From an uncultured Pirellulaceae bacterium (GTDB taxonomy: Bacteria; Planctomycetota; Planctomycetia; Pirellulales; Pirellulaceae): 44,706 bases of DNA. A program made the translations under genes and the position numbers. This document shows positions 1 to 8,942 of the stretch, in pieces (the first letter of the stretch is position 1; each line of letters begins with the position of its first letter). The stretch is taken from positions 1 to 44,706 of the forward strand of contig CALDHM010000014.1 in NCBI GenBank assembly GCA_937941455.1, given 5' to 3'. The notes under the pieces were generated by a model. The model saw only the letters and a program-made list of their open reading frames with translations. It had not been told where the DNA came from and did no database searches.

Positions 1-2
1 GC

Positions 3-77
3 TGTCAGGTCACTGCAATCACCCAGGAGACTCTGCAATCCACGGTAATCGAGCTTGAGAAAGTTTTTCAGAACTAA
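3..77 (+). CDS. Possible C-terminal tail of a gene cut by the window edge
   Basis: An open frame enters from the left edge and stops with TAA at 75-77. The 24 visible residues end in an acidic, helix-like stretch (STVIELEKVFQN). No family can be recognised from so short a piece and it may be non-coding. It is listed only because nothing else explains these bases. Confidence 0.2.
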   Translation, partial: CQVTAITQETLQSTVIELEKVFQN

Positions 78-132
78 ACAGGCAAAGAGTTGCCTTTGGG
101 TAAATTTTTTCGGACTGTTCTTATGCGAATAA

Positions 133-1113
133 TTGGGGAAAGCTTGTGCGGCGACGCACCAAGCCTCAAATAGAACATCTTTCGGTGATTTGCTCGTTGT
201 ACTCACGGGCCACCAATACGAAATGTTTTCGCATATGGTTCCCCGCGTTTTATCAGTTTTCTACAGAGCCGCTCAGAATTACTTACTGCGTCAGGGCAAG
301 GCTCAATTCAGTCAGGGAGCATTGACTCACGACTATTTGCGGGCGGCGGGTCGCCATGGTTTGGTGCCGGAGGCCGCCTACAGTGGCTTGGTTGATGGTG
401 CGGTGCGGCACGATCATTCGGAACTGGAAGCGGTTGCCAGCAGTCTATTAGCGACCTTTGCGAAGCAACCCAAGCTCAGCAAAAAATGGCGACCCTTAAT
501 GGAGAATCTCTTGGACGTTTATCTCGGGTGTCCGCCCGCGGAGTTTTCCTACAACGGAAAAGATTACACGCCCCGTTCGTTCGCTGACGAACTGGGCTTC
601 CAAGCGGATGACTATGTGCATTTCACGTCGTTTTCTCATCATCCCTCTGGCAAACCATTCGTTTTGGAGATTCCCGATAATTTTTCCAGCGGATCGTTCA
701 TGAATGTTCCGCTTGATGATTTGGTGGCGATCATTGACCGGGCGATTGACCAAGGCTTCACGGTGGCTTGGGATGGCGATGTCAGTGAGCGCTCGTTTTT
801 GCGGAATGAGGGGATCGCTGTTATGCCGTCTGCAAGCAATCGCGATTTTTCGAAGAATCCAGGTCCTGAGGAAGTGGTCAATCAGGAACGTCGTCAGGAG
901 GCTTTCGAGTCGCTCGCTACGGCGGACGATCACTTGATGCATTTGGTGGGACGCGCCTTTGATCAGCATGGAACCAAATACTACATCATCAAGAATTCGT
1001 GGGGTGAGATTGGCCGACATCGGGGATTTTTGTATATGTCGGAGCCCTATTTGCGAGCCAAAACAATTGCCATCACCGTCCACCGTGACGGGGTCAAACG
1101 GATCGATGAATAG
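133..1113 (+). CDS. C1-family (papain-fold) peptidase, 5'-truncated or degenerate
   Basis: The C-terminal two thirds match exported bleomycin-hydrolase/PepC-like cysteine peptidases of the papain fold. They include QGKAQF near residue 55, YNGKDYTP near 140, the catalytic-His segment DDHLMHLVG (His267) and the catalytic-Asn segment KNSWG (Asn288). The 5' part is abnormal. The frame opens right after a stop at 130-132 with a TTG codon, there is no signal peptide, and the expected Gln-x-x-x-TGTCWxFA block is absent. A lone Cys at residue 5 sits about where the nucleophile should be, 25 residues before the EMF motif, but its surroundings do not match. About 60-80 residues normally lie upstream of that Cys. 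I read this as a decayed or truncated gene. A divergent active enzyme is possible but less likely. Confidence 0.6.
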   Translation: MGKACAATHQASNRTSFGDLLVVLTGHQYEMFSHMVPRVLSVFYRAAQNYLLRQGKAQFSQGALTHDYLRAAGRHGLVPEAAYSGLVDGAVRHDHSELEAVASSLLATFAKQPKLSKKWRPLMENLLDVYLGCPPAEFSYNGKDYTPRSFADELGFQADDYVHFTSFSHHPSGKPFVLEIPDNFSSGSFMNVPLDDLVAIIDRAIDQGFTVAWDGDVSERSFLRNEGIAVMPSASNRDFSKNPGPEEVVNQERRQEAFESLATADDHLMHLVGRAFDQHGTKYYIIKNSWGEIGRHRGFLYMSEPYLRAKTIAITVHRDGVKRIDE

Positions 1114-1554
1114 GCCCGAGGCCCGATGGCACTAGGGTGGCCTGCCGAATTATGGGGGGCATCCTAGAGCAATGTTATCGCTCGACTTTTGCCGCCGTCG
1201 GGCAGGAGGCAGCTGGACCTCTGAACTAACTTTCCTACCCTTGTGATTTGCATTGTCAGTGGCCGAACATGCGCTAATTTGCAGCAAAACGTGGGGGGCT
1301 GGGATGCTTGGCGGATCGTTAAACTTTGCGGCTTGCAATCGTTGTAATCTCAGCCTGTGTGGATTTTCTTCGCGGCGGACCCAGTTTGATCTTTTCACGG
1401 TTTTTTTTCTCGCTTATCGTGTTCCCCGCGAACCGTTTCGGTATCGATTCCGTAAATGGAGTTCGCCGCACTCCACGAAGGAGTTCGTTTCGATTCAACC
1501 CGGCCTTGGGCAGGAAGTGTGATCGGGGACTTACTTTGTGTCGAGTCAAGTTTT
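1114..1554. other. Intergenic stretch, nothing recognised
   Basis: About 440 bases between the peptidase remnant and the next gene. Open frames here are short and overlap one another in several phases with no supporting ribosome-binding site. No tRNA, terminator or repeat was seen. Confidence 0.5.
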
Positions 1555-2568
1555 ATGCGCCAGTTTTTTCGTTATCTCAGGACGATCGCGTGTTGTCTGA
1601 TCGCGACCGCATGCTACGGGGTTATGGCCCAAACCGTCCAATCGAAGTTCGATGTGCCCGCACTGATCGAAGCTCATGCCGTTACGAATGAAGCATGGCT
1701 AGATCCAAACGATGACTACGAAAAATTGATCGAAATCGTCGTCCCGGTCAGTTGTTGGGTCGAGAAACGGTATCGAGATGATATCCAAGAATTTCGCTTC
1801 GATGTTCTGTGGCATGGCAATCATCATCCGGTTGTCGATTATCGACCTCGCACGAGTCTGCAGTCTCCCGTCCATGGGACGATCGCGATCGAGAAACGTG
1901 ACGATCAAACCTTTCGTCTCGGCGGCGATACGATTGTTCCGACGGCTGTGACGAACGTTGCGGCACGTATGGAGAAAGCTATGGTATCGGGGCAGATCAC
2001 CCGCTTCGAGGAAATTCCCCAACATGATTTGTTGATTGCATCGGGTTCGGTTAATCGCGGCACAGGGGCCTTCTTTCGCTTCCATTCCTCGAAGCAATTT
2101 CCTTTGGAGGGGGGCCGCGATTTGACGTTGATTTGTCGAGTACCTAAAACATGGCGAGCTGGCTTGCTCCGCGTCGATTGTCTGGGTCTGGGAAAAGTCA
2201 AACGTTTCGCGAATTTTACCGAAGAGATTCGATCGTCGATTTCGTTTTTGGTCCCGATTTATCTCAAAGGGGACCGCGAGGCCCAGCGGGCCGCCATTGA
2301 ATATGTCCAACAAGAGCAAAGCTTGCGGCAAAGTTGGAGCCAATACCTTGCCGATCGCTCGCCTACGACCGTGCTCGAATCGATGCAGAAAAACCTGGTT
2401 TGGCGTCGAGATGAACCGGAGCCGCCTGCCGACCTAGCGCAGCGCGTCATTCACGCTGATGACGAAATCGATCTGGAGCCGACGACTAACAAATTGCCGA
2501 GCGATCTGCGAAACAAGTTCCGGCATTTTGCGTTGGCGCGGCGGCAGATGATCGCGTTGGGATACTGA
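1555..2568 (+). CDS. Exported protein of unknown function
   Basis: A protein of 337 aa starting at ATG 1555, where a typical signal peptide begins: Arg-rich start, hydrophobic CCLIATACYGVMA and likely cleavage after AQ near residue 26. The same frame stays open upstream, but those codons encode no sensible export signal. The mature part is mixed alpha/beta with no cysteine cluster, heme motif or recognisable catalytic motif. The last 100 residues are charged and probably helical (EYVQQEQSLRQSW onward). I do not recognise the family. Export to the periplasm is the only supported statement. It is isolated: the upstream gene is a remnant and the downstream gene faces it. Confidence 0.7.
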   Translation: MRQFFRYLRTIACCLIATACYGVMAQTVQSKFDVPALIEAHAVTNEAWLDPNDDYEKLIEIVVPVSCWVEKRYRDDIQEFRFDVLWHGNHHPVVDYRPRTSLQSPVHGTIAIEKRDDQTFRLGGDTIVPTAVTNVAARMEKAMVSGQITRFEEIPQHDLLIASGSVNRGTGAFFRFHSSKQFPLEGGRDLTLICRVPKTWRAGLLRVDCLGLGKVKRFANFTEEIRSSISFLVPIYLKGDREAQRAAIEYVQQEQSLRQSWSQYLADRSPTTVLESMQKNLVWRRDEPEPPADLAQRVIHADDEIDLEPTTNKLPSDLRNKFRHFALARRQMIALGY

Positions 2569-2952
2569 CCATCGGCGTTCTGGTGCAAAAAAATGGCTGG
2601 CGTTGGTGTTCGCGCGGCGGAACCTCGCGATCGTTAAGTTTTGCCGCCTCGTTCAGCGCGAAGGCAATTGTCGGGACTTGTGATCATCGTCCTCATGCGA
2701 AAAGAGGTTGTGACTTTTCGAGCATCAGCGTTCTTGGCTGCAGTTTTCTGATTTTTAGGATTCCGTTGAGGTAGAAAGGCGTTTTCGGAAGATCTGCGGA
2801 TGTCCTGAGGAATTGGCGCTCCCCTCGGCCTCGCTGCGTTCGCCGCCCGCCTCCTAGAGTGACGGGGGGCGCGATTTCTAAGCTGGGCAGGATTGCTGCC
2901 GCCAACTGACATCCCGAAAACTGTGCAAACTTGAACGAGGAAAAGCAAAAGC
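2569..2952. other. Convergent intergenic region, nothing recognised
   Basis: 384 bases between two converging genes. I looked for terminators on both strands and found no stem followed by a T-run. GC-rich sequence around 2820-2875 gives only short unconvincing stems. Confidence 0.45.
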
Positions 2953-4017
2953 CTATCCGACAAAATGTTCGCACACGAGATCGCCGACCTCTTGCGTTGA
3001 GTAGCCCATTTTCCCGGCGGCTTGGCTTTTCATCTTCGTGCCGGTCACCCGCTGGATAGCGGCCAGCACGCGGTCGCCCGCCGCGGGTTGACCGGTGTGC
3101 TGCAGCAGCATCGCCATCGCTCCGATCGCGGCGATCGGATTGATCACATTTTTGCCGGTGTATTTCGGAGCGCTGCCTCCCATCGGTTCGTACATGCTGA
3201 CACCCCCAGGGTCGGGATTGATGTTTCCGCCTGCGGCGACTCCCATACCACCTTGGATGATGGCACCAAGGTCGGTAATGATGTCCCCGAACATGTTGGT
3301 GGTGACGATGACATCGTAGAATTCAGGATTTTTGACCATCCACATGCAGCAGGCATCGACGTTGTTGTAATCGGCTTGCACATCGGGAAATTCCTTGGCG
3401 ACTTCCTCGAAGGTTCGCATCCACAGGTCGTGCCCGTAGGTCAGCACGTTGGTCTTTGCGACCAGCGTCAGATGTTTTCCCTTTGGATTGTTCCGCTTGC
3501 GGGTGAACTCGAAAGCCCAGCGGATGCAGCGCTCGCAGCCCTTACGGGAATAGATCGCCGTCTGGGTCGCGACCTCGTCGGGGGTTCCTTTTTTCAGGAA
3601 GCCTCCGATGCCCGCATACAGGTCTTCGGTATTTTCCCGAACGACGACGAAGTCAATGTCGTCGGGGGTCTTATTTGCCAGCGGCGTTTCTACGCCGGGA
3701 TAGAGTTTGACGGGGCGGAGGTTGATGTATTGGTCGAGCTTGAAGCGAGTTTCGAGCAACAGCCCCTTTTCGATCAGTCCCGGTTTCACGTCGGGATGCC
3801 CCACGGCGCCGAGAAAAATCGCATCGTGAGCTCGCAGAATGTCGAAGCCACCCGCGGGGATGATTTCCCCCGTTCGCATGTAACGTTCGCTGCCCCAATC
3901 AAGATGTGTCAGAGTGTACTGAAAGTTATCGATTTTCGAAACCGCCTCCAGAACCTTGAGCGCCTCGCGAGTCACCTCGGGTCCGGTTCCATCACCACCA
4001 ATCACGGCAATTTTCAT
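2953..4017 (-). CDS. leuB: 3-isopropylmalate dehydrogenase
   Basis: Oxidative decarboxylation of 3-isopropylmalate to 2-ketoisocaproate with NAD+, the third step of leucine biosynthesis in the cytoplasm. The 354-residue length is typical. The N-terminal GGDGTGPEV (residues 7-15), the RENTEDLY substrate loop, the catalytic KTNVLTYG region with its Lys, and the metal-binding NMFGDIITDLGA segment are all present, as is a GGSAPKYTGKN nucleotide-binding loop near the C-terminus. Isocitrate and tartrate/D-malate dehydrogenases share this fold. The length and RENTEDLY favour LeuB, but substrate specificity is inferred. GGAG lies 12 bases before the ATG. The gene stands alone, with no leuA, leuC or leuD beside it, so the pathway genes are probably scattered. 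Confidence 0.88.
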   Translation of the reverse strand: MKIAVIGGDGTGPEVTREALKVLEAVSKIDNFQYTLTHLDWGSERYMRTGEIIPAGGFDILRAHDAIFLGAVGHPDVKPGLIEKGLLLETRFKLDQYINLRPVKLYPGVETPLANKTPDDIDFVVVRENTEDLYAGIGGFLKKGTPDEVATQTAIYSRKGCERCIRWAFEFTRKRNNPKGKHLTLVAKTNVLTYGHDLWMRTFEEVAKEFPDVQADYNNVDACCMWMVKNPEFYDVIVTTNMFGDIITDLGAIIQGGMGVAAGGNINPDPGGVSMYEPMGGSAPKYTGKNVINPIAAIGAMAMLLQHTGQPAAGDRVLAAIQRVTGTKMKSQAAGKMGYSTQEVGDLVCEHFVG

Positions 4018-4397
4018 ACAGCTACTTTTCTCCAGCCTTTACGTCCTTAGTTGTCGTTCTCAGTGTTAAATGATCGACCGAAGTCGATAAGTTGCGGATT
4101 AGTCGCGGTATTCAGAGCGTTCTTGCATCGATTTACACTCGATGCCGATCCTCCCTTGTGTCATCCGTCGCGCTCGCATTGCGGACACACCGACGAGAAT
4201 CCCTTTCCTAATCAAGCTCGTCTGCCCAAAGAAAATTCCGAAGGATTGCGACGTCTGCGCCGTGAGGTTCAATGGGTAGCCTTCCTCGCGTGGCGAAAGG
4301 TATCGAATTCTGCGATCGCCCTGCGCTGCGGACTGCGGCTATTTTCGATTGCCTAGCCCCCAACGCGAATGAGTCTACCACGTGAGGCAAGGGCTGG
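4018..4397. other. Intergenic stretch upstream of leuB, nothing recognised
   Basis: 380 bases that should hold the leuB promoter on the minus strand and the 3' end of the neighbouring minus-strand gene. I see no leader peptide, T-box-like element or terminator. Short open frames on the plus strand lack coding character. Confidence 0.45.
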
Positions 4398-4706
4398 CTA
4401 GTTGTTGCTAAAGCCCAAGTGGGATTGGGCTTCGATCGCCAGGGGATTTTGCACGTAGGCGGCGTAGCATTTGGAGCAGAGATCGAATTCCCGCCGTGTG
4501 AGGATTTCCGGGGAAATCATTTCGCCGTCGCCATCGCATTCCAGTTGATCGATGATATCCTCGATTGCCTTGAGTTGAACCAGTTCGCCGTCTTGGTCGA
4601 ACCCGCCGTTTTCTCCAGTCGCTTGGACTTCGATCCGCACAACGTATCTCGTTTCGTGCTCCGTTTCGATGACCTTCCGGCAACGGTCGCAAGTATAGTG
4701 AATCAT
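4398..4706 (-). CDS. Small two-CxxC zinc-type protein of unknown function
   Basis: A protein of 102 aa with two cysteine pairs, CDRC at residues 6-9 and CSKC near 77-80, set to bind one zinc as a split ribbon. Between them lies an acidic middle segment (GENGGFDQDGELVQ, then an EDIIDQLECDGDGE stretch). This layout resembles small conserved planctomycete hypothetical proteins, but I cannot name the family. The N-terminal MIHYTCDRCRKVIE resembles zinc-ribbon heads that bind nucleic acid or proteins; that is analogy only. GGATG lies just before the ATG at 4706. The gene is followed by a gap before leuB on the same strand, too far for a tight operon. Confidence 0.7.
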   Translation of the reverse strand: MIHYTCDRCRKVIETEHETRYVVRIEVQATGENGGFDQDGELVQLKAIEDIIDQLECDGDGEMISPEILTRREFDLCSKCYAAYVQNPLAIEAQSHLGFSNN

Positions 4707-4898
4707 CGGACATCCGTTTCTGTAAAATTTTGCTGCGTGAAGGGTACGCTTCGCGGGGTTCTCGAGTCAGCAGAGCCAACTATCAACTGCATGTGCGATT
4801 CAGTGCCGCGAACCCTACGTCATCGTAACTTGAGCGAGTGTCGTTTGGCAAATTTTTCTGAGATGGATTCAAGAAAAAAATGCTGTCAAGTCGCGCGC

Positions 4899-4947
4899 AA
4901 AAAAATCCCGGCATAAACTAAGCTTATGAATCGCTCAGTTAGCCGGG
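4899..4947 (-). terminator. Rho-independent terminator of fdxA
   Basis: Read on the minus strand, CCCGGC (complement of 4942-4947) pairs with GCCGGG (complement of 4907-4912) and is followed by ATTTTTTT (complement of 4899-4906). The loop is long (29 bases) and has extra partial pairing (AAC/GTT) and an internal TAAGCTTA palindrome. It lies about 50 bases past the fdxA stop. Confidence 0.5.
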
Positions 4948-4998
4948 AGGAAATCGCTGATTTGCCGAGAGGTCGTCAAGCGTGCGATCGATGTGCGG

Positions 4999-5277
4999 TT
5001 AGTTGTCGGCTAGTGGCTTTTTCCGCTCGGTGATGTTGGGGCAGGTCTTCGACATGGACGCATTGATTTCGATGTATTCTTTCATGTCTTCCGGCACGTC
5101 GTCTTCGTGATAAATGGCCTCGACCGGGCATTCCGGAACGCACGCCTCGCAATCGATGCACTCATCGGGATTGATGTAGAGCATCGTCTCGCCTTCGTAG
5201 AAGCATTCGACGGGGCACACAACCACGCAGTCGGTGTAGCGACAACCGTCGCAAGCCTTGGTTACCACATGAGTCAT
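4999..5277 (-). CDS. fdxA: Seven-iron ferredoxin FdxA
   Basis: A cytoplasmic electron carrier of the FdxA type with one [3Fe-4S] and one [4Fe-4S] cluster. The N-terminal [14 protein letters not shown] places Cys9, Cys12, Cys17 and Cys21; the second set is Cys40, Cys43, Cys46 and Cys50 in [14 protein letters not shown]. The [12 protein letters not shown] bridge and the acidic tail [14 protein letters not shown] followed by [12 protein letters not shown] are family hallmarks. At 92 residues it is slightly shorter than the usual 105-110, but it looks complete. GGAG lies 10 bases before the ATG. It is monocistronic, with its own terminator about 50 bases downstream. The redox partner cannot be told from the context. 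Confidence 0.92.
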   Translation of the reverse strand: MTHVVTKACDGCRYTDCVVVCPVECFYEGETMLYINPDECIDCEACVPECPVEAIYHEDDVPEDMKEYIEINASMSKTCPNITERKKPLADN

Positions 5278-5454
5278 TTATAATTCTCCGAGAAATTCGA
5301 CACTTGCCCAGCGACAACGTTCTCGCAACCGCCAGTCGGCGGCTGATCCCATTCAAATTGGTCGGCGATCCGCCCGCGGGAACGTAGCAATTGTCGTCTG
5401 ATCGTGAGTATATCCGGCCGGTTCCAAAAATTCAAATCGGCGGGGATCTGGCCC

Positions 5455-6441
5455 TTATCGCTGGATGGAATTGGGGTCCCAGTTCCGACTGACTTTTTCT
5501 GCAGTATCCATCTGCAACGGCCTGTCAGCGGGTGCCGACAAATCGATCAGGGGTACATCTCCTGGGTTCGGCATTACCCACAGGTTTTCTTGATTACCGT
5601 AGAAAGAATTGATCGAAAACTCGCCAAAATCGACGACGATTTTGGATTCTTGTCCTTTGGCGTCAAAGACGTGGATTTTCACGCGTTGCGGCAGGCTAAC
5701 TTTGGTTTCGGGGTAATAGCGGTAACTCTGCGAATCGATGTAGGCGATGCGTTGTCCCTGCTGATTGTAGAAGGCTTGCTGCAGCACCAATCCCTTGCGC
5801 GGATCGACTGTAATCACGCGAATCATGTTCCGTCGGCTTTCGTGCTCATGCGCCACGACATCGATGTGGCCATCGGGGCGTTGTCGGTATTCCGGATTCG
5901 GGTCGCGGAAGTTGGGGAGGCCCAAGCCATCCATCAGCCACTTGGGCTGGAGCGGGATTTGGTCATGGATAGCACTTTGCTGGAACTCGTCGTGGTAAGC
6001 GTAATAGAGAGCGGGGGGATCGCCGGGTGCCGAGACCTTTTTCCAGATCCAGAACAATTCGCGGTTGTACCCGAGGTCGAAGCCCATTTCAGACATGCCC
6101 ATCAATCCCGCTTTCAACCTCAGGTTGTCGGGCCGCTGTACTACCAAATCCCCTCGCAAGCCTGGCATGCCGTCGATGGCGATCCGTGCATCGGTCTTCA
6201 AGAACTCGACCCGAGCAGCTTGCTCGTTCATTTTACTGAGCACCACTTGGACATCGTGGGGATTATTCGTCAGTACCGGCGCGTCGCGGTTGCTGCTTTT
6301 CATACGGGGGAAACTTTGGCATCCGCACAGTCCCACCAGCATCGTGAGCGAGGCCAGGCACAAAGCGATGAACCGGTGTTGAACGCCCCCGGACGGAAAA
6401 TTCTCGAGTTGCGGCCGTTGACCTGAGCTAGGAAGGAGCAT
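5455..6441 (-). CDS. Outer-membrane-type lipoprotein, possible LolA/LolB-like fold
   Basis: A lipoprotein of 328 aa starting at ATG 6441, chosen because AAGGAG sits 7 bases upstream; a longer start at 6480 lacks such a site. After a hydrophobic stretch the lipobox LVGLCGC places the lipidated Cys at residue 41. The mature part starts with DARIAIDGMPGLRGDLVVQRPDNLRLKAG-type sequence: successive beta-strands on the theme of lipoprotein carrier or outer-membrane-receptor folds such as LolB, followed by further strand-rich segments ending in a Trp-Val-Met-Pro region. Membership of the LolA/LolB superfamily is inference from strand pattern and context. The gene overlaps the last 14 bases of the upstream gene, so the two are translationally coupled. 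Confidence 0.72.
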   Translation of the reverse strand: MLLPSSGQRPQLENFPSGGVQHRFIALCLASLTMLVGLCGCQSFPRMKSSNRDAPVLTNNPHDVQVVLSKMNEQAARVEFLKTDARIAIDGMPGLRGDLVVQRPDNLRLKAGLMGMSEMGFDLGYNRELFWIWKKVSAPGDPPALYYAYHDEFQQSAIHDQIPLQPKWLMDGLGLPNFRDPNPEYRQRPDGHIDVVAHEHESRRNMIRVITVDPRKGLVLQQAFYNQQGQRIAYIDSQSYRYYPETKVSLPQRVKIHVFDAKGQESKIVVDFGEFSINSFYGNQENLWVMPNPGDVPLIDLSAPADRPLQMDTAEKVSRNWDPNSIQR

Positions 6442-6967
6442 GATCAACTCCTTCTTCGTCAACCTCAGCATCTTCTGCAACCTGTTGATCGGTGAACAAT
6501 TTGCTCGCGAGATTTTGTTGGATCGCCTCTACTTCCGGCGGCGTCAAATCCACCGATTCCACCTCGTAGTTTGTTTTCGTTTTCGGGTTTTGAATCACGA
6601 GAACTTGTCGGCCGTCCCGTTCGAGAGTCTCATGCCAGATCAAGATCTTTTTGCGGACCAGCAAAAGCGCTGTCACATAGGTCAAGCTGTCTCGAGGAGA
6701 TTGCTGATAAACATGATCGAAAAAGGCCAGCAAAACGGAACGCGGGACCCAGTAGACGCGACCTTGGTCTAGGGACGGGATTCTCGAACGCCACCAACCG
6801 ATGCAGTCGGCTGGGGGGCCTTCCCAAGCCTGTTCCGAGAAGTCGGAGCGGATCAGTTCACCATTTGGGCCTTCGATCAATGCTGAATAAAAGAATTCGC
6901 CAGGTCGAATTTCCTGCTCGGTTCGCGAACAGCGGCGCGTCGGACGTTTGAAGTCGAATTCAATCAT
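6428..6967 (-). CDS. Small cytoplasmic protein of unknown function, coupled to the lipoprotein gene
   Basis: A protein of 179 aa without signal peptide or membrane segment. The N-terminal RPTRRCSRTEQEIRPGEFFYS has the look of a small Arg/Cys-bearing domain, followed by a Trp-rich region (CIGWWRSRIPS) and a helix predicted to carry LTYVTALLLVRKKILIW. The acidic tail ends DAEVDEEGVDHAPS. I recall similar hypothetical proteins in planctomycetes paired with a lipoprotein, but no function is known to me. Its 3' end carries the ribosome-binding site of the next gene, so the pair forms an operon. Confidence 0.68.
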   Translation of the reverse strand: MIEFDFKRPTRRCSRTEQEIRPGEFFYSALIEGPNGELIRSDFSEQAWEGPPADCIGWWRSRIPSLDQGRVYWVPRSVLLAFFDHVYQQSPRDSLTYVTALLLVRKKILIWHETLERDGRQVLVIQNPKTKTNYEVESVDLTPPEVEAIQQNLASKLFTDQQVAEDAEVDEEGVDHAPS

Positions 6968-7735
6968 GATGTTTTTAGATTGCGTTTCTTATTCGAGTCG
7001 CGCCAAAAAGTCGGCGAGAACACGAAAGCGAGGGCCGCGTCATGTACAGGCAGACGTTGCAGATTCCGATCAAGCCGCTGGTGCGCGGCCCAGGCATTCG
7101 CCATGTGTCTCCAACGAAGTCCGGACGGCCCTTGGGCCATTTCGACGATGTCGGCCCAACACACGGGGATGCGCCAAATGTGCAGCCAAATTCCTGACAC
7201 CCGTCGGTTTGTCCTTAGACCGTCGTCCATTTTTTCTCTAAATGGTGGCGAAGCATAGGAAATTCCGTGGTTTCGAGCAAGTCAAAATCGCATACCCATC
7301 ATCAAGCCCCAGAAACCGGGACGTCGTAGCCATCCCGTTAAATCTCGGCAAGCCGAACGACAATCCCCCTCTTGCTAAAAATCACCGAATAAACGGCTGT
7401 TTTGGACCATTTCTGGTTGAATCGACCCGCCCACTTGGGGGAAATGCGGATGTAGACTCAATTGTTGGGAAAGCCAACGAGACTGGGAGCGTACCGAATG
7501 GATTATGCGGCCTAAGGCTGCGGCGAAACCGCCAGCTTCTTCGAATTAAAGGTCTATGGCGGTTGACCAGAAAATTGACCGACTAAAATGGCGTTAGTTT
7601 GGGGTGCTTGGTATCGCACGGGAGTGTCGCAACTTGGAATGTGACGCACGAAAGGTCCGAGCGAAGCCACCCGGAAACGAACCACCGAATTACCCGATTC
7701 GAGCCTATCGACGTTAACGCCGAATTCCCACCAGA
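6968..7735. other. 768-base region without a convincing gene
   Basis: The minus-strand frame 6964-7230 (88 codons) abuts the start of the downstream gene with an ATGA overlap. Its sequence is rich in Trp, Arg and His, has no recognisable domain and no ribosome-binding site, so I do not call it. The rest shows only short frames in both directions and no tRNA fold. The promoters of the flanking divergent genes must lie here, but no hexamer pair stood out. Confidence 0.45.
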
Positions 7736-8581
7736 ATGATCTTGATTTACCACCACGTCTGCCCGCTGGAAAATATTCCAGCACGCCAATTTCCTCAAGA
7801 AGGGTGGAGTTATACGGTCACCCCTGACGACTTGGAACGGCAACTTAACGGTTTGCGAGAACGAGGATTTCGTTTCGTCGACTTTGATCGGTACCTGAGC
7901 TTTGCCGAACCGAATCAATTGCTGGTGACGTTCGACGACGGTTGGCGGGACGCGTTCGACTACGCGGTGCCGATCTTGGAGCGATTGCAAATTCCGGCGA
8001 CTTTTTTTCTGATCACCAGCGGTATGCCCGGCGTGCCTGCCGATCGCCATATTTCGCCGACTCAAATCCGCCAACTACTTCGCTCCGGAATGACCGTCGG
8101 GGCGCACACGCAAAGTCATCAAACGCTCGATGAGATACCGCTGGAAGTCGCGAAGAAAGAAATTGTCGGTTCGAAAACGCGACTGGAAGATTGGACCAAC
8201 GAGCCAATCAGATACTTTGCCTATCCGTTCGGCCGGTTCAATCGTCGAGTGATGGAGACGGTTCGCGAGGCCGGCTTTCAGGCCGCCTGCGGTGCACAAG
8301 GTTGGGGGACCAACAACGAACTGTGCCGCTATCGTTTGCATCGCGATATGCTGTCGCCGCGGCGGTTCAGCATCATGAATCGGCTGCGAACGAGTTCATG
8401 GTTTCGTCAACTCATGCAGCTTTCACCGAGTCAAAACGCGAACCACGATGCGGCCTCGGAAAAATCTGCGCCCGAGTTTCCGCGGCGAAACGCGACAAGC
8501 CCAGTACTTCCCGGTCGCGAACTAGAATCACCGTCGTTGTTTTTCACGTGTGAGCCGGTCGACGATCGAACAGTTTCCTGA
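7736..8581 (+). CDS. Polysaccharide deacetylase (NodB fold)
   Basis: A metal-dependent deacetylase of the carbohydrate esterase 4 / NodB family, expected to remove acetyl groups from N-acetylated sugars. Motif 1 TFDDGW (residues 65-70) supplies the base Asp and a metal Asp; motif 2 HTQSHQ (124-129) supplies two metal His; motif 3 is YFAYPFG (160-166). No signal peptide is visible, so it probably acts in the cytoplasm or is exported in an unusual way. The catalytic core ends near residue 215. The last 65 residues are low-complexity and Ser/Pro/Arg-rich, unlike the core, and could be a tail of little function. No glycosyltransferases adjoin it, so the substrate is unknown. Confidence 0.85.
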   Translation: MILIYHHVCPLENIPARQFPQEGWSYTVTPDDLERQLNGLRERGFRFVDFDRYLSFAEPNQLLVTFDDGWRDAFDYAVPILERLQIPATFFLITSGMPGVPADRHISPTQIRQLLRSGMTVGAHTQSHQTLDEIPLEVAKKEIVGSKTRLEDWTNEPIRYFAYPFGRFNRRVMETVREAGFQAACGAQGWGTNNELCRYRLHRDMLSPRRFSIMNRLRTSSWFRQLMQLSPSQNANHDAASEKSAPEFPRRNATSPVLPGRELESPSLFFTCEPVDDRTVS

Positions 8582-8942
8582 GTTCCAGGGTTTGGGGTGG
8601 GCTGCTGATTTGGGTGGGGCCGCAAATCTGTTTGCTTACCGGATACAAACCTTAGTCGCGTGCTCTACAGCGGTTTTCGTGAGAATTTAGGAGATTTTTC
8701 AGAAACTCCCCACCGCTTCCTGCTTGGGCTTCAACTGCGGACTTTGACCGTGCCAGGCTTGAGTTGTTCTGTTGCAAGTCATCGCTAAGCTCGCGATAGC
8801 CCCCTGTCGGAGAATGTGCGGCGAGTGCGGTCGTCGTTATGTTACAATGGGACTGCAGAAAGTGGATCCGCCGCCAGTGGCCGAGTAGCATCCGCAGGTC
8901 GCGAGGTTGGCGGTAGGTTGGTTCAGCAGGTATGGTGTTTCC
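8582..8942. other. Intergenic stretch, nothing recognised
   Basis: 361 bases between two plus-strand genes. TACAAT at 8843-8848 resembles a -10 box, but no matching -35 lies 16-18 bases upstream. No terminator was found for the deacetylase gene. Confidence 0.4.

Noticed and set aside
3022-4050. Long open frame antisense to leuB (342 codons)
   Set aside because: It lies exactly over leuB, whose motifs are clear; the antisense product has no recognisable domain.
5404-6426. 340-codon frame antisense to the lipoprotein gene
   Set aside because: The minus strand has a lipobox, a good ribosome-binding site and a coupled neighbour; the plus-strand frame shows none.
6964-7230. 88-codon minus-strand frame with an ATGA overlap to the next gene
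   Set aside because: The overlap is suggestive, but composition is odd, no ribosome-binding site is visible and no family was recognised.
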